Shown: positions 17,938-27,183, counted from the first letter of the stretch. The stretch: 64,000 nt of DNA from Companilactobacillus heilongjiangensis (GCF_000831645.3 NZ_CP012559.1:806001-870000), one strand, 5' to 3'. A program made the numbers and translations. The notes: generated by a model not told the origin, from the sequence alone.

Positions 17938-19614
17938 CTTTGTTAACAGATTCAATTTATGTAACCAATCGTTAACCGTTACATCGTTATAATCCCCAGT
18001 AGCTTTAATCCCACCGTTATCAAGGATAATAATCGAATCGGCGTTATGGAAAAGCTGTTCATCGTATTGATGGGTGACAATTAACCAACCAGAATCCAAG
18101 TTAGTTAGGATTTGACTGATTTCTTGTGAGGTGTGGGGATCAACACCAGTTAAAGGTTCATCAAACAGGTTGAATTCAGTTTGTCGTAGCAACAAACGCC
18201 CTAAAGCTAAACGCCTTTTTTCACCACCAGAAAGTAGACCACTGTGTGAATCAATATGCTGATTTAAAGCTTTGGGATTGGCATATTTCGTTAAACCAAC
18301 CTTTTGTAAAACTGCAAAGCACTGTTCATCGGAATATTTGCTGTTGAATAGAGTTAGATTATCTTTCAAACTGGCATCGAAAATATGTGCCTGCTGTTCT
18401 AATAGTCCTAAATGTTGGAAAACATCGTTTAATGAATAACTATTAATTGGTTGTTCATTAAGTGTTATTTGTCCTTCAGCAATTTTTGAGTTAAAGGGAA
18501 GATTGATTAAAGTTGTTTTACCACTACCACTTTTACCAACCAACAAATAGTGCTGCTGGGCTTTTAGGGTTAAGTTAAATTGCTTAAGAATTGATTTGTT
18601 GTCCTGAGTGAATGAAACATCTTGATATGTCAGACTATCGAATTTCTGTAGGGACTTAGTTTTAATTTCTACATTAGTATCCTGAATTTTTTCGTCCAGC
18701 TTAGTAGCAGCCGTTTTTCCACCAATAATATCGCTAAAAATTCCCGAAGCTGTTTGAATTGGTTCAGAAATGAAAATCATCAATTGAGAAAATGCGACAA
18801 GTTGCCCCAGCGAGATTTCCTTTTTCAGTACGAAATAGATGCCGACAATCCAAGTTCCCAAATAGAGAAAGTCATTCATGAATTGACTTATTGCACCGAC
18901 TTTTTTTCGTGTCAGTTGGTCGTTATTCTGGGCAATTAATAAGTGCTGATTTTGAGATTGAAAAATAATGTGTAGTTGTCTTTGGATGTTAAAGACTTGA
19001 ATTGTTCTGAGACCATTGGTGGCATCCTGCAAAATACTAGTTGCCAGCTTTGATTCATGAATTACATTCTGTTTGTTCTTGCGGAGATTACTTTGTTGAT
19101 AAAATGGGAGAAATATCCCGGGAACACATAGCAAAACAATAATCAGAGTCAGAGTAGGCTTTATCATGATTGATAGCGTTAAGGCAATAACCAACTGACA
19201 GATCTGTTTGTAAGCAGTGAACGTACCTTGAAGATAATCATCGCGCAAAACTGGAACGGTTTCGGAAAAGTCATTATAATAGTCATTCGTGATTTTTTGG
19301 ACGTCATTACCAATACCGGTATTTTGTTTAAAAAGGTTCGTCAATAAACGATTACGAACGTTATTAATGATTTGATTGAGTGTAGTTTGTTGGAGATAAG
19401 ATCCAATAAAGTAAACTGCTGTGTCAATCAAGATATAACAAATGACAATTGCAATTAAGAGACCATATGATAGCTGGCTTTTGCCCGTTGCTATGTCGGT
19501 AATTACTTGTAGTAGGTAAGAAACAGAGATTTCCACTCCTGAGGAGATGGGAATTAATAGTAAAAGAATCCACATTTTCTTTTTTGCGAATTTTAAAAAG
19601 TGCAATAGTGTCAT
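17935..19614 (-). CDS. ABC exporter, fused membrane and ATPase domains
   Basis: The 559-residue protein has six predicted membrane helices in residues 1-300 and a C-terminal ATPase with Walker A GKSGSGKTT near 356, signature LSGGEKRR near 460 and Walker B FNLFDEP. Walker B carries Phe-Asn-Leu-Phe before DEP and a switch HQY near the end. This is the half-transporter layout of type IV exporters, working as a homodimer or with a partner. No partner gene is adjacent and the substrate is unknown. The ribosome site GGGGA is weak. The nearest relatives are probably multidrug or peptide exporters of lactobacilli. Confidence 0.85.
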   Translation of the reverse strand: MTLLHFLKFAKKKMWILLLLIPISSGVEISVSYLLQVITDIATGKSQLSYGLLIAIVICYILIDTAVYFIGSYLQQTTLNQIINNVRNRLLTNLFKQNTGIGNDVQKITNDYYNDFSETVPVLRDDYLQGTFTAYKQICQLVIALTLSIMIKPTLTLIIVLLCVPGIFLPFYQQSNLRKNKQNVIHESKLATSILQDATNGLRTIQVFNIQRQLHIIFQSQNQHLLIAQNNDQLTRKKVGAISQFMNDFLYLGTWIVGIYFVLKKEISLGQLVAFSQLMIFISEPIQTASGIFSDIIGGKTAATKLDEKIQDTNVEIKTKSLQKFDSLTYQDVSFTQDNKSILKQFNLTLKAQQHYLLVGKSGSGKTTLINLPFNSKIAEGQITLNEQPINSYSLNDVFQHLGLLEQQAHIFDASLKDNLTLFNSKYSDEQCFAVLQKVGLTKYANPKALNQHIDSHSGLLSGGEKRRLALGRLLLRQTEFNLFDEPLTGVDPHTSQEISQILTNLDSGWLIVTHQYDEQLFHNADSIIILDNGGIKATGDYNDVTVNDWLHKLNLLTK

Positions 19615-19721
19615 AAGAGTTCCCCTAAAATTAAAAATATTTTAATATTATTATAGTCCTAGCAATAATTTATATCTATATTTTTCTTAATAAGGATGTT
19701 TTTTTGCATTAAGGATAATGA

Positions 19722-19847
19722 TTTATATGGATTGTTCGTAATTTCGGTGGAGTTGAATTCGATTTTAGTGAATTGCTGAACACACAAGAGTCAAAATCTT
19801 TGTATGATAGGGCTTACAACGAAAAAGATGGAATTTTATTTGAATGA
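19722..19847 (+). pseudogene. Possible remnant of a coding region
   Basis: A stop-free stretch of 41 codons without a usable start reads like protein (GVEFDFSELLNTQESKSLYD) in an otherwise AT-rich gap. It may be the tail of a decayed gene. I do not recognise the family. The call is weak. Confidence 0.25.
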
Positions 19848-19880
19848 ATGTTAAGCAAAAATCAAACCTGTTTTAATATC

Positions 19881-20030
19881 AAAACACGAACTTTAACTAT
19901 CTTCATGGGTGCTTTTGTACTTGATTCTCTGTAAAAATTAATTAAATTATAGTAAAACACGAACTATATTTATATTTATACACATAATTGTTTCTAAAAC
20001 ACTTGTAAAAATCCGAATAATTTGTAATAC
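19881..20030 (+). promoter_or_regulatory. PurBox-like sites and promoter of the purine permease gene
   Basis: AAATCCGAATAAT (20009-20021) matches the PurR box AWWWCCGAACWWT at 12 of 13 positions and lies in the spacer between -35 TTGTAA (20003-20008) and -10 TAATAC (20025-20030). Two weaker copies, AAAACACGAACTTT (19881) and AAAACACGAACTAT (19954), lie upstream about 73 bp apart. No purine riboswitch is visible. Confidence 0.5.
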
Positions 20031-20075
20031 TATATAAGTTCAAAAAAGAAATTATTTTTCTAAGGGGCGTTTATA

Positions 20076-21437
20076 GTGAATTCATTAGATAATAGAGGGA
20101 ATTTAAGTTTTATGGAACGTTTATTCCATCTAGAAGAAGCTCAAACAAATGTTAAGCGTGAGATTTTGGCTGGTTTAACAACATTTGTTTCAATGGCTTA
20201 TATTTTATTCGTTAATCCTCAAGTTTTGGGAGACTCAGGGATGGACAAAGGATCATTGTTCACAGCAACAGCTTTGACTGCTGTCGTTGGTTCAGTTTTG
20301 ATGGGAATTTTAGCAAATTATCCAATTGCAATTGCTCCAGGATTAGGTGACAACGCCTTTTTCAGTTACTCAGTTGTTATCGCCATGGGTATTCCTTGGC
20401 AAACTGCGATGGCTGGTGTATTCGTAGCCAGTTTGATTTTCTTAGTATTATCATTAATGAAACTTCGTGAAGTCGTTATTAATGCGATTCCAAAAGATTT
20501 GAAACTAGCAGTTGCTGCTGGTTTAGGTATCTTCATTGCTTTCGTCGGATTACAGGGTGGAGGATTGATCACAGCAAGTAAGTCATCACTAGTTGCTATC
20601 GGATCATTCGCCAATCCAACAACTTGGTTAACAATTACCGGATTGTTAGTAACAGCTATTTTGATGGCTCGTAAGATTCCTGGTGCAATTTTCATCGGTA
20701 TGGTTTTCACAACAATCGTGGGATTAATTACTAAACTGATTCCAGCACCAGCACATATCATATCCGCAATTCCTAGTTTAAAGCCAACTTTTGGAGTTGG
20801 TGTAGCGCATATCGGAGATATTAGAGAACCTCAACTTTGGGCAGTTGTGATTATCTTCTTATTAGTAGCGTTCTTCGATACTGCTGGTACTTTGATTGGT
20901 TTGGCTGAACAAGTCGACATTATGCAAGATAAAGATGGTAAAATGCCAAGAATTGGTCACGCTTTGATGGCTGACTCAATTTCAATGGTCAGTGGGGCGG
21001 TCTTTGGTACAACCCCTCCAACAGCTTATGTTGAATCATCAGCCGGTATTGCTGTGGGTGGTAGAACCGGTTTAACTTCCATCACTGTCGGTGTTTTGTT
21101 CGCATTATCAATGTTCTTCTCACCATTATTGACAGTCGTAACAAGTAACGTTACAGCGCCAGTTTTAATCATTGTTGGGACTTTGATGGCTCAATCAATG
21201 AAAGGTATTCAATGGGATAGATTTGAAATTGCGCTACCAGCTTTCTTAACAATCGTTGGTATGCCACTAACATATAATATTTCATATGGTATTGCGTTTG
21301 GATTCTTAGTTTACCCAATCACAATGCTTGCTGCAGGTAAGAGAAAAGAAATCAATCCAATTATGTACGGATTGTTCGTGGTTTTCGTAATCTTACTTTA
21401 TATTATTAATATTTTGCCAAAAGCTAGTTTGGCTTAA
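20076..21437 (+). CDS. Purine (hypoxanthine/guanine) permease, NCS2 AzgA/PbuG type
   Basis: The 453-residue membrane protein has 12 or more hydrophobic helices and the AzgA-like N-terminus ILAGLTTFVSMAYILFVNP, followed by IAPGLGDNAFF and the GTTPPTAYVESSAGIAVGGRTG signature region shared by PbuG/PbuO-type guanine and hypoxanthine carriers. It would import purine bases by proton symport. The GTG start at 20076 follows AGGGG by 9 bases. PurBox-like sequences upstream suggest control by PurR. A palindromic element overlaps its stop codon. Adenine transport is an alternative that sequence alone does not exclude. Confidence 0.88.
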   Translation: MNSLDNRGNLSFMERLFHLEEAQTNVKREILAGLTTFVSMAYILFVNPQVLGDSGMDKGSLFTATALTAVVGSVLMGILANYPIAIAPGLGDNAFFSYSVVIAMGIPWQTAMAGVFVASLIFLVLSLMKLREVVINAIPKDLKLAVAAGLGIFIAFVGLQGGGLITASKSSLVAIGSFANPTTWLTITGLLVTAILMARKIPGAIFIGMVFTTIVGLITKLIPAPAHIISAIPSLKPTFGVGVAHIGDIREPQLWAVVIIFLLVAFFDTAGTLIGLAEQVDIMQDKDGKMPRIGHALMADSISMVSGAVFGTTPPTAYVESSAGIAVGGRTGLTSITVGVLFALSMFFSPLLTVVTSNVTAPVLIIVGTLMAQSMKGIQWDRFEIALPAFLTIVGMPLTYNISYGIAFGFLVYPITMLAAGKRKEINPIMYGLFVVFVILLYIINILPKASLA

Positions 21438-21618
21438 GGTCTCCAGGACTGAGAAATATTTACCTGCTATGCGGTCCGATTCGAGCCAAAGTGCGGTCTC
21501 GAATCTCGGTTTGAAGTCTTACCACAAACCGGTAAGTCTCCAAACTCGCCCGGTGGTGTAAGAGCTAAAGCTCTAACGCCACACCCACAGCTGGTAAATA
21601 TTCTCAGTCCTTCCGACT
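21436..21618 (+). repeat. Interspersed palindromic element, copy 6 (subtype A, forward)
   Basis: The element abuts the stop codon of the purine permease gene (TAAGGTCTCC), so the left end has lost GCC. Outer arms AGGACTGAGAAATATTTACC and GGTAAATATTCTCAGTCCT pair. It was inserted as close to the gene as possible without disrupting it. Confidence 0.9.
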
Positions 21619-21666
21619 GATTTTGGTATTAAATAGTCAGCATATTTTAGAAATTATATTAAAAGA

Positions 21667-21708
21667 ATAAGCTGTATCACAATATTTCGGTGTGATACAG
21701 CTTATTTT
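21667..21708. terminator. Bidirectional terminator between purine permease and RpiR genes
   Basis: AATAAGCTGTATCAC pairs with GTGATACAGCTTATT, with T-runs in both directions. Confidence 0.85.
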
Positions 21709-21718
21709 TGTCGTTATT

Positions 21719-22546
21719 TTAGTCTTTAATCTTCTTATTCATAATTGAACGCAAACCTTTTTCTCTAATAGCCAAAACATCGATATTATTTTGTCTTTCA
21801 TAACCACGAAGGAGAACTTCACATAGGTACAATTGCGACAACTGTCCGGCTAATGAGCCACCGTTTAGAAATTCTTCAATGGAAGTTTGTAGCGTTATAT
21901 CGCTGATTTGAGCAATGGCTGAGAGACTGCTGTTGGTGATGGAAATTATCTTGGCACCATTCTTTTTAGCGAGTGTCAGTGAATCGTAAGTATCCTTAGT
22001 TTCACCAGATAAGGAGATGCCAATTACTAAATCATTTTTGGTCATGATGGAAGCCATTTGAGCTTGAAAATGAGGATCAGTTTCAGCTTGGACGATGAGA
22101 CCAATTCTCAATAACATTTTGGAGAAAGTTTTACTGATTTCGCCACTGTGTCCAACACCAAATATATAAAGTGTACGAGCATTGCTGATTAACTTTACCG
22201 CAGCATCAACTGTCTTTTTATCAATCAAGGAGTTGGTATCTTTCAGTGTCGTAATGAGTGTGTCTTCAATGTCATCGTAGTATTCATGCGTTGAATCGGT
22301 CGAATCGTTATTTTTTTCCTCAATTTCAGCTTTTGCTAAAACAATTTTTAGATCATTGAAACCTGAAAATCCCAGTTTCTTTGAGAAGCGAACAATCGTC
22401 GCGTCACCAACGTCAATTCTGCCTTTGATAGTCTCCATTGTGCCGTAGATAACGGTTTTTTTGTTGTCAGTTATAAATTTTGCAACCTTTTTTTCGGACT
22501 TAGTTAGTTTCTGATAATTATCTTGTACAAGTGTGTCAAAATCCAT
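21719..22546 (-). CDS. RpiR/MurR family transcriptional regulator
   Basis: The 275-residue protein has an N-terminal RpiR-type HTH (residues 1-77, with KVAKFI and DATIVRFSKKLGFSGFNDLK) and a C-terminal SIS domain for binding a phosphosugar (VGHSGEISKTFSKMLLRIG and SLSGETKDTYD). I chose the inner ATG at 22546, preceded by GGAG 9 bases away; the ATG at 22561 has no ribosome site. It is divergent from nanE by 154 bp, so it probably controls nanE with N-acetylmannosamine 6-phosphate or MurNAc 6-phosphate as effector. Confidence 0.85.
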   Translation of the reverse strand: MDFDTLVQDNYQKLTKSEKKVAKFITDNKKTVIYGTMETIKGRIDVGDATIVRFSKKLGFSGFNDLKIVLAKAEIEEKNNDSTDSTHEYYDDIEDTLITTLKDTNSLIDKKTVDAAVKLISNARTLYIFGVGHSGEISKTFSKMLLRIGLIVQAETDPHFQAQMASIMTKNDLVIGISLSGETKDTYDSLTLAKKNGAKIISITNSSLSAIAQISDITLQTSIEEFLNGGSLAGQLSQLYLCEVLLRGYERQNNIDVLAIREKGLRSIMNKKIKD

Positions 22547-22620
22547 CTTTTTAGTCTCCATATTCTATGTCAATTTTAATTATACAGTTTCCCAATGATT
22601 TTCCAAAATCAAAGAAAGGG

Positions 22621-22649
22621 TTTACAAACCATTCAAAATATTTTATATT
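22621..22649 (+). promoter_or_regulatory. Promoter of nanE
   Basis: TTTACA (22621-22626), 17-bp spacer, TATATT (22644-22649), within the 154-bp gap shared with the divergent RpiR gene. Confidence 0.6.
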
Positions 22650-22700
22650 GCTGTTGTGGAGAAAATTATCCAAAACAATAAAAACTGGAGGAAAATAAGA

Positions 22701-23390
22701 ATGGACAAAGATAGTTTTATAAAACAAGTGCATGACGGATTGATTGTTTCATGTCAGGCATTGCCCGGCGAACCTTTGTATACAGAGAAAGGTGGAATTA
22801 TGCCACTGATGGCTTTGGCAGCCAAAAGAGCCGGTGCAGTGGGGATTCGTGCCAATTCTGTTCGTGATATTAAAGAAATTCAGGCGGTAGTGGACCTGCC
22901 AATTATCGGAATTATCAAGAAGGACTATTTGCCAGAGAAACCTTTCATTACAGCGACAATGAAAGAAATTGATGAATTGCATGAGACAGGCGTTGAAGTT
23001 ATTGCCTTTGATTGTACGTTGAGACCAAGACATGACGGCAAGACTGTTGCTGAATTTATCAAAGAAATTAAGGCAAAGTATCCTAATCAACTATTGATGG
23101 CTGATACTTCAACATTCGAAGAAGGCAAGAATGCTTATGAAGCTGGAGTAGATTTTGTTGGCACGACTTTGAGTGGCTATACAGAAGAAAGTGTCGAGAA
23201 GGATGGTCCAGATATAGATTTGATTAAGGCATACATCGATGCCGGATTACCAGTAATTGCCGAGGGTAAAATTCACTATCCAGAACAAGCACGTGAGATT
23301 CAAGATTTAGGAACAACCGGAATTGTTGTTGGTGGGGCAATAACAAGACCAATGGAAATTGCCGAACGTTTTATTAAAGCTTTGAAATAA
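22701..23390 (+). CDS. nanE: N-acetylmannosamine-6-phosphate 2-epimerase
   Basis: The 229-residue TIM-barrel protein shows the NanE pattern: [41 protein letters not shown] and [12 protein letters not shown]...[14 protein letters not shown]. It converts ManNAc 6-phosphate to GlcNAc 6-phosphate in sialic acid or ManNAc catabolism. GGAGG stands 9 bases before ATG 22701; the frame upstream of it is non-coding leader. No nanA, nanK or nag genes are adjacent, so here it may serve import of ManNAc by a PTS encoded elsewhere or recycling of wall sugars. The divergent RpiR regulator is the likely controller. Confidence 0.92.
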   Translation: MDKDSFIKQVHDGLIVSCQALPGEPLYTEKGGIMPLMALAAKRAGAVGIRANSVRDIKEIQAVVDLPIIGIIKKDYLPEKPFITATMKEIDELHETGVEVIAFDCTLRPRHDGKTVAEFIKEIKAKYPNQLLMADTSTFEEGKNAYEAGVDFVGTTLSGYTEESVEKDGPDIDLIKAYIDAGLPVIAEGKIHYPEQAREIQDLGTTGIVVGGAITRPMEIAERFIKALK

Positions 23391-23495
23391 GCCTCGTTCT
23401 TTTTAGGCGATGTATTTTAATAATTCTAAAATTTTATGCCATTTGGATTACAATTATTACTATTTATATTTATTAGATTTGAATCGATTAATACA

Positions 23496-23675
23496 CTAGT
23501 CTTCGGATTAGAGGTATGTGCCAGCAGTGGAAGTGTTGTTAGGGCGTTTCGCCCTTACAACACAGGACGAGTTTTGAAATTCGCGTTCTTTGCGAAGTTC
23601 AAAACCGAGGGTCGAGACCGTACTTTGGCTCGAGCCGGTCCCACAGCAGGCACATACCTCTAAACCGAAGACGGC
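23496..23675 (-). repeat. Interspersed palindromic element, copy 7 (subtype B, reverse)
   Basis: Outer arms CGGATTAGAGGTATGTGCC and its partner GGCACATACCTCTAAACCG pair. Third hairpin AGGGCGTTTCGCCCT has its own sequence but keeps perfect pairing. It lies 34 bp upstream of the dhaK -10 box. 23391-23495 holds nothing recognisable. Confidence 0.9.
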
Positions 23676-23708
23676 ACTCCTAAACTATAAAGAAAATCAT
23701 AAATGTTA

Positions 23709-23733
23709 TATAATAGGAAAGTAAGCGATTACA
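23709..23733 (+). promoter_or_regulatory. dhaKLM -10 box and cre site
   Basis: TATAAT at 23709-23714 is followed by AGTAAGCGATTACA (23720-23733), whose complement TGTAATCGCTTACT matches the CcpA consensus at 13 of 14 positions. The site covers the expected transcription start and ends at the ribosome site. No good -35 box was found. Confidence 0.65.
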
Positions 23734-23745
23734 AGGAGGGTAAAC

Positions 23746-24738
23746 ATGAAGAAGATTATTAATAATGTCGAGGATATCGTACCAGAAATGATTGCTGGTC
23801 TCGTAAGAACTAATGCGGATTTGGTCAAGCAGATTGATGGGACAACTGCTGTGGTTAGAAACGATGCCAAGTTCAAAGAAAATAAACAAGTCGGAATTGT
23901 GTCCGGTGGTGGTAGTGGTCACGAGCCATTGCACGCGGGTTATGTTGGCGATGGTATGCTTAGTGCCGCTGTTGCCGGTGAGGTCTTTACTTCACCAACT
24001 CCAGATCAAATTTATGAAGCAATTACAGCAGTCAATCAAGGTAAGGGTGTCTTGTTGATTGTTAAGAATTATTCTGGCGATGTCATGAACTTTGATATGG
24101 CTAAGGAAATGGCCGAAGCAGACGATATTGAAATTAAGACAATCGTTGTTGATGATGATATTTCTGTTAAAAATAGTGAATTTACTCAAGGTAAACGTGG
24201 GGTTGCCGGAACTGCTTTGGTTGAAAAAATTGTTGGTGCTGCAGCACGTTCAGGGATGAGTTTGGACGATTTAGCAACACTTGGTCAAAAAGTAATCGAT
24301 AATACGAAGACAATTGGAATTGCACTACATGCGGCTACTGTACCTGCTGTTGGTCATCCTGGTTTTGAACTCGGCGACGATGAGATTGAATATGGTATCG
24401 GAATCCATAACGAACGTGGTTATGCGGTTGAAAAAATTAGACCTGCTAAAGAATTAGCTAATGAATTGATTGAAAAAATTATGAATGAGTTTTCTGGCCA
24501 AGATGGCGACTTTGCCATTCTCGTAAATGGTATGGGTGGCACACCTTTGATGGAACAATATATCTTTGCTAATGATGTTTTGAACGAATTAGCTGCTAAG
24601 AAAATTAAGGTTTCCTTCAGTAAAGTTGGCAATTTGGTCACATCTCTTGATATGCAAGGAATTTCTTTGACAATTATGAAGGCTGATGCCGCTTGGATTA
24701 AATATCTCAAAGAACCAGTAACGACAATCGCTTGGTAG
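23746..24738 (+). CDS. dhaK: Dihydroxyacetone kinase subunit DhaK
   Basis: The 330-residue protein binds dihydroxyacetone covalently through a histidine; here this is His195 in GIALHAATVP. Further DhaK signatures are GIVSGGGSGHEPLHAGYVG near residue 47 and KNYSGDVMNFDMA near 106. With DhaL and DhaM encoded just downstream it forms the PTS-dependent kinase that turns dihydroxyacetone into DHAP, linking glycerol oxidation to glycolysis. AAGGAGGG precedes the ATG. A cre site at the promoter predicts repression on preferred sugars. Confidence 0.95.
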   Translation: MKKIINNVEDIVPEMIAGLVRTNADLVKQIDGTTAVVRNDAKFKENKQVGIVSGGGSGHEPLHAGYVGDGMLSAAVAGEVFTSPTPDQIYEAITAVNQGKGVLLIVKNYSGDVMNFDMAKEMAEADDIEIKTIVVDDDISVKNSEFTQGKRGVAGTALVEKIVGAAARSGMSLDDLATLGQKVIDNTKTIGIALHAATVPAVGHPGFELGDDEIEYGIGIHNERGYAVEKIRPAKELANELIEKIMNEFSGQDGDFAILVNGMGGTPLMEQYIFANDVLNELAAKKIKVSFSKVGNLVTSLDMQGISLTIMKADAAWIKYLKEPVTTIAW

Positions 24739-24751
24739 AGAGGATAATTTT

Positions 24752-25339
24752 ATGAAATTAGAATTAGTAGATGCAAAAAAATGGATTAATTTATTTGTTG
24801 AAAAATTAGAGAATAATAAAGCCAATTTGAATGAATTGGATACAGCTATCGGTGACGGTGACCATGGTACAAATATGAACCGTGGCGCTGAGGCTATTAC
24901 CGCTGCTTTTGAGAAAAAAGATCCTGAAAATTTAGCTGATTTATATAAAGCAACTGCTTTTGCCATGATTCAAAAAGTTGGTGGAGCTTCAGGTCCCTTA
25001 TACGGAACAGCTTTTCTAGATATGTCGAAAGCTGTCAAAACTGATAATCTTGAGTTGGGCGATTTGATTCAAATTGGTGCCGATGGACTCAAGCGCCGTG
25101 GTGAATCTGACACTGGTATGAAGACGATGATTGATGTTTGGCAACCAGTTAGTGATGCTTTGAAAGCTGATAAATTCGACCAAAAAGTAATTGATGATGC
25201 TTTGGAAAATGTGAAAAATTTAGTTGCTACAAAGGGTAGAGCTAGTTATTTGGAAGAAAAATCCAAAGGTCACATTGATCCTGGTGCTCAATCAAGTGCC
25301 TATCTATTCGAATCATTAATTGAAGTGTTAGGAGCCTAA
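24752..25339 (+). CDS. dhaL: Dihydroxyacetone kinase subunit DhaL
   Basis: The 195-residue subunit holds a tightly bound ADP as a phosphate relay. The Mg-binding motif AIGDGDHGTNM (residues 32-42) and the nucleotide-binding SGPLYGTAF and SDTGMKTMIDV segments are intact. It starts 13 bp after dhaK and ends 2 bp before dhaM. Length matches the family. Confidence 0.95.
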   Translation: MKLELVDAKKWINLFVEKLENNKANLNELDTAIGDGDHGTNMNRGAEAITAAFEKKDPENLADLYKATAFAMIQKVGGASGPLYGTAFLDMSKAVKTDNLELGDLIQIGADGLKRRGESDTGMKTMIDVWQPVSDALKADKFDQKVIDDALENVKNLVATKGRASYLEEKSKGHIDPGAQSSAYLFESLIEVLGA

Positions 25340-25341
25340 TT

Positions 25342-25710
25342 ATGAAATATGGAATATTGATTGTTTCGCATTCAGCCGATATTGCTAAAGGTGTCAAGGC
25401 ACTGATTTCTCAAGCTGCTCCTGACCTATCAATCACAGTTGCTGGTGGAACAGATGAAGGTGAAATTGGTTCTTCATTGGAAAAAATTCAGCAAGCTGTC
25501 GATGACAATACAGGCGATGAGATTCTAGCGTTCTATGATCTCGGTAGTTCCAAGATGAATTTGGAAATGTTGTTAGAAATGACTGACAGAGTGATTCATA
25601 AGTATGATGTAGCTTTGGTTGAAGGTGCCTATACGGCAGCCACTTTGGCAGAGGTTGATTCACCATTAGCAACAATTGAAGATAATCTAAAGAATTTGAA
25701 GATTAAATAG
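25342..25710 (+). CDS. dhaM: PTS-dependent phosphoryl donor subunit DhaM
   Basis: The 122-residue protein is a single EIIA-mannose-like domain with active His10 in LIVSHSADIAKG. It takes phosphate from HPr and passes it to the ADP on DhaL. The HPr and EI-like domains found in longer enterobacterial DhaM are missing, as is usual in lactic acid bacteria. It is the last gene of the operon and is followed by a terminator. Confidence 0.93.
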   Translation: MKYGILIVSHSADIAKGVKALISQAAPDLSITVAGGTDEGEIGSSLEKIQQAVDDNTGDEILAFYDLGSSKMNLEMLLEMTDRVIHKYDVALVEGAYTAATLAEVDSPLATIEDNLKNLKIK

Positions 25711-25715
25711 CATCG

Positions 25716-25755
25716 AAGTACTTTATAATTTAATTATTATAAGGTACTTTTTTTT
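25716..25755 (+). terminator. Terminator of dhaKLM
   Basis: AAGTACTTTATAAT pairs with ATTATAAGGTACTT, followed by a long T-run. Confidence 0.85.
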
Positions 25756-25830
25756 CGACCAAATCTGCACCAGAAATGTCGAGTGAAAAATCCCCAAATC
25801 TCATATTATATGAACTACGGAGGTGATAAG

Positions 25831-26694
25831 ATGCTAAAGGAATTTAATGCTTTGATGGATTATATTGAGCAGAATATTACGGAAGATATTTCTGATGAGA
25901 AGATAGCCAAAATTGTTGGAACTTCTGGTTATCAATTTAGACGTATGTTTTCTTATTTAGCTGGGATGACGTTGAATGAATACATCAAGTATCGACGCTT
26001 GTCTTTGGCAAATATCGATTTGGTCAATGGTGATCGTGTGACCGATGTAGCGTACAAATATCAATATCAGTCTATCGATGGTTTTACGCGTGCATTCAAA
26101 GACTGGAGCGGTTTCTTACCTTCCGAAGTGATGAAAAATCGAGTACAGAAAACACTGCCTAAGTTCTCATTTTTCATTGACATTAAAGGGGGAAATACTT
26201 TGGACTATAAGATAAAACAAATGCCAAAATTCAATATTATTGGTGTCTCTAAACGAGTACCTGTTCAATTTGAGGGAGTTAATAATGAAATAGTTGCGTT
26301 GGCACAGTCAATTAGTCAAACTCAACGAGAGGAAATGCATCAGCTTGCCAATTTGGAATTAAATCGACCATTGAACGTATCATACGATTTTGATGTGGAT
26401 TACCTACAGGAAAAAGGGCAGCTGACACATATGATTGGTATGGCAACGACTAAGGAGAATAATTTTTCTGATTTAGAATCGTTAGAAATTCCAGCAAATA
26501 CTTGGGCAGTCTTTTCAGTTAGAGGCGACTTTCCACAGGCAATGCAGGAAACGAATGCCAGAATATATTCAGAATGGTTACCTTCATCAAATTATGAATT
26601 AATTGAATTACCTAATTTTTCAATTACTGATTATAAGCCAGATAATAAAGATGTTTATTCGGAAATTTGGATTCCAATTAAAAAGGTAAATTGA
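25831..26694 (+). CDS. AraC-family regulator with GyrI-like effector domain
   Basis: The 287-residue protein has an N-terminal AraC double HTH (residues 1-105, ending in DGFTRAFKDWSGFLPSEV) and a C-terminal GyrI-like small-molecule-binding domain (from KIKQMPKFNIIGVSKRVPV to SEIWIPIKKV), the layout of Rob/BltR-type multidrug sensors. ATG 25831 is chosen because GGAGGTGAT stands right before it; upstream ATGs at 25783 and 25810 lack a ribosome site. It is monocistronic. Possible targets include the ABC exporter 490 bp downstream, but this is a guess. Confidence 0.85.
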   Translation: MLKEFNALMDYIEQNITEDISDEKIAKIVGTSGYQFRRMFSYLAGMTLNEYIKYRRLSLANIDLVNGDRVTDVAYKYQYQSIDGFTRAFKDWSGFLPSEVMKNRVQKTLPKFSFFIDIKGGNTLDYKIKQMPKFNIIGVSKRVPVQFEGVNNEIVALAQSISQTQREEMHQLANLELNRPLNVSYDFDVDYLQEKGQLTHMIGMATTKENNFSDLESLEIPANTWAVFSVRGDFPQAMQETNARIYSEWLPSSNYELIELPNFSITDYKPDNKDVYSEIWIPIKKVN

Positions 26695-26728
26695 TGATTG
26701 GAATTTCAATTAATCCATAGGAAAAGAA

Positions 26729-26772
26729 GCATTATCACGATTAACGTTTTAGACCGTGGTGATGCCTTTTTT
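26729..26772 (+). terminator. Terminator of the AraC-type regulator gene
   Basis: GCATTATCACG pairs with CGTGGTGATGC, followed by six T residues. Confidence 0.8.
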
Positions 26773-26885
26773 CGTATAGCACAAGGTTCTAATTGATAAT
26801 TTATTACAAATATTTCATATTTTAAGGTTGTTTGAATATAAATAAATACATTTGAACACTCTTACTTTCAATTAATAACTATTAA

Positions 26886-27082
26886 TTAGTCGGAAGAGCT
26901 GGAAAATATTTGTGTGCCGTGGTAGTGGTATAAGTACGGAAGGAATCTTCCGTACTTATACCAACGGACGTGTTTGGAGACTTGACGAACTGTGTCAAGT
27001 CTTCAAACCGAGGTCCGAGACCGTCTTTTGGCTCGGACCGTTCCGCACAGCTTGAGAATATTTCCCAGCTCTGGAGACGGAA
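26886..27082 (-). repeat. Interspersed palindromic element, copy 8 (subtype A, reverse; GGGAAATATT subgroup)
   Basis: The third hairpin is enlarged to AGTACGGA / TCCGTACT around a short loop, with TGGTATAAG extensions. The outer stem AGCTGGGAAATATT is shared with copies 12 and 19. Sequence beyond the right end in element orientation (26800-26885 here) also resembles the flanks of those copies. It lies about 100 bp before the ABC exporter operon. Confidence 0.9.
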
Positions 27083-27183
27083 TATTTAGATAAACTAAAA
27101 ACTTTACACTTTCTTTGAACTTTCTAGTCAGTTAATTTATCTCTGGATATTACTATATTAGTATAGTGAAACGAGGAAAAATT

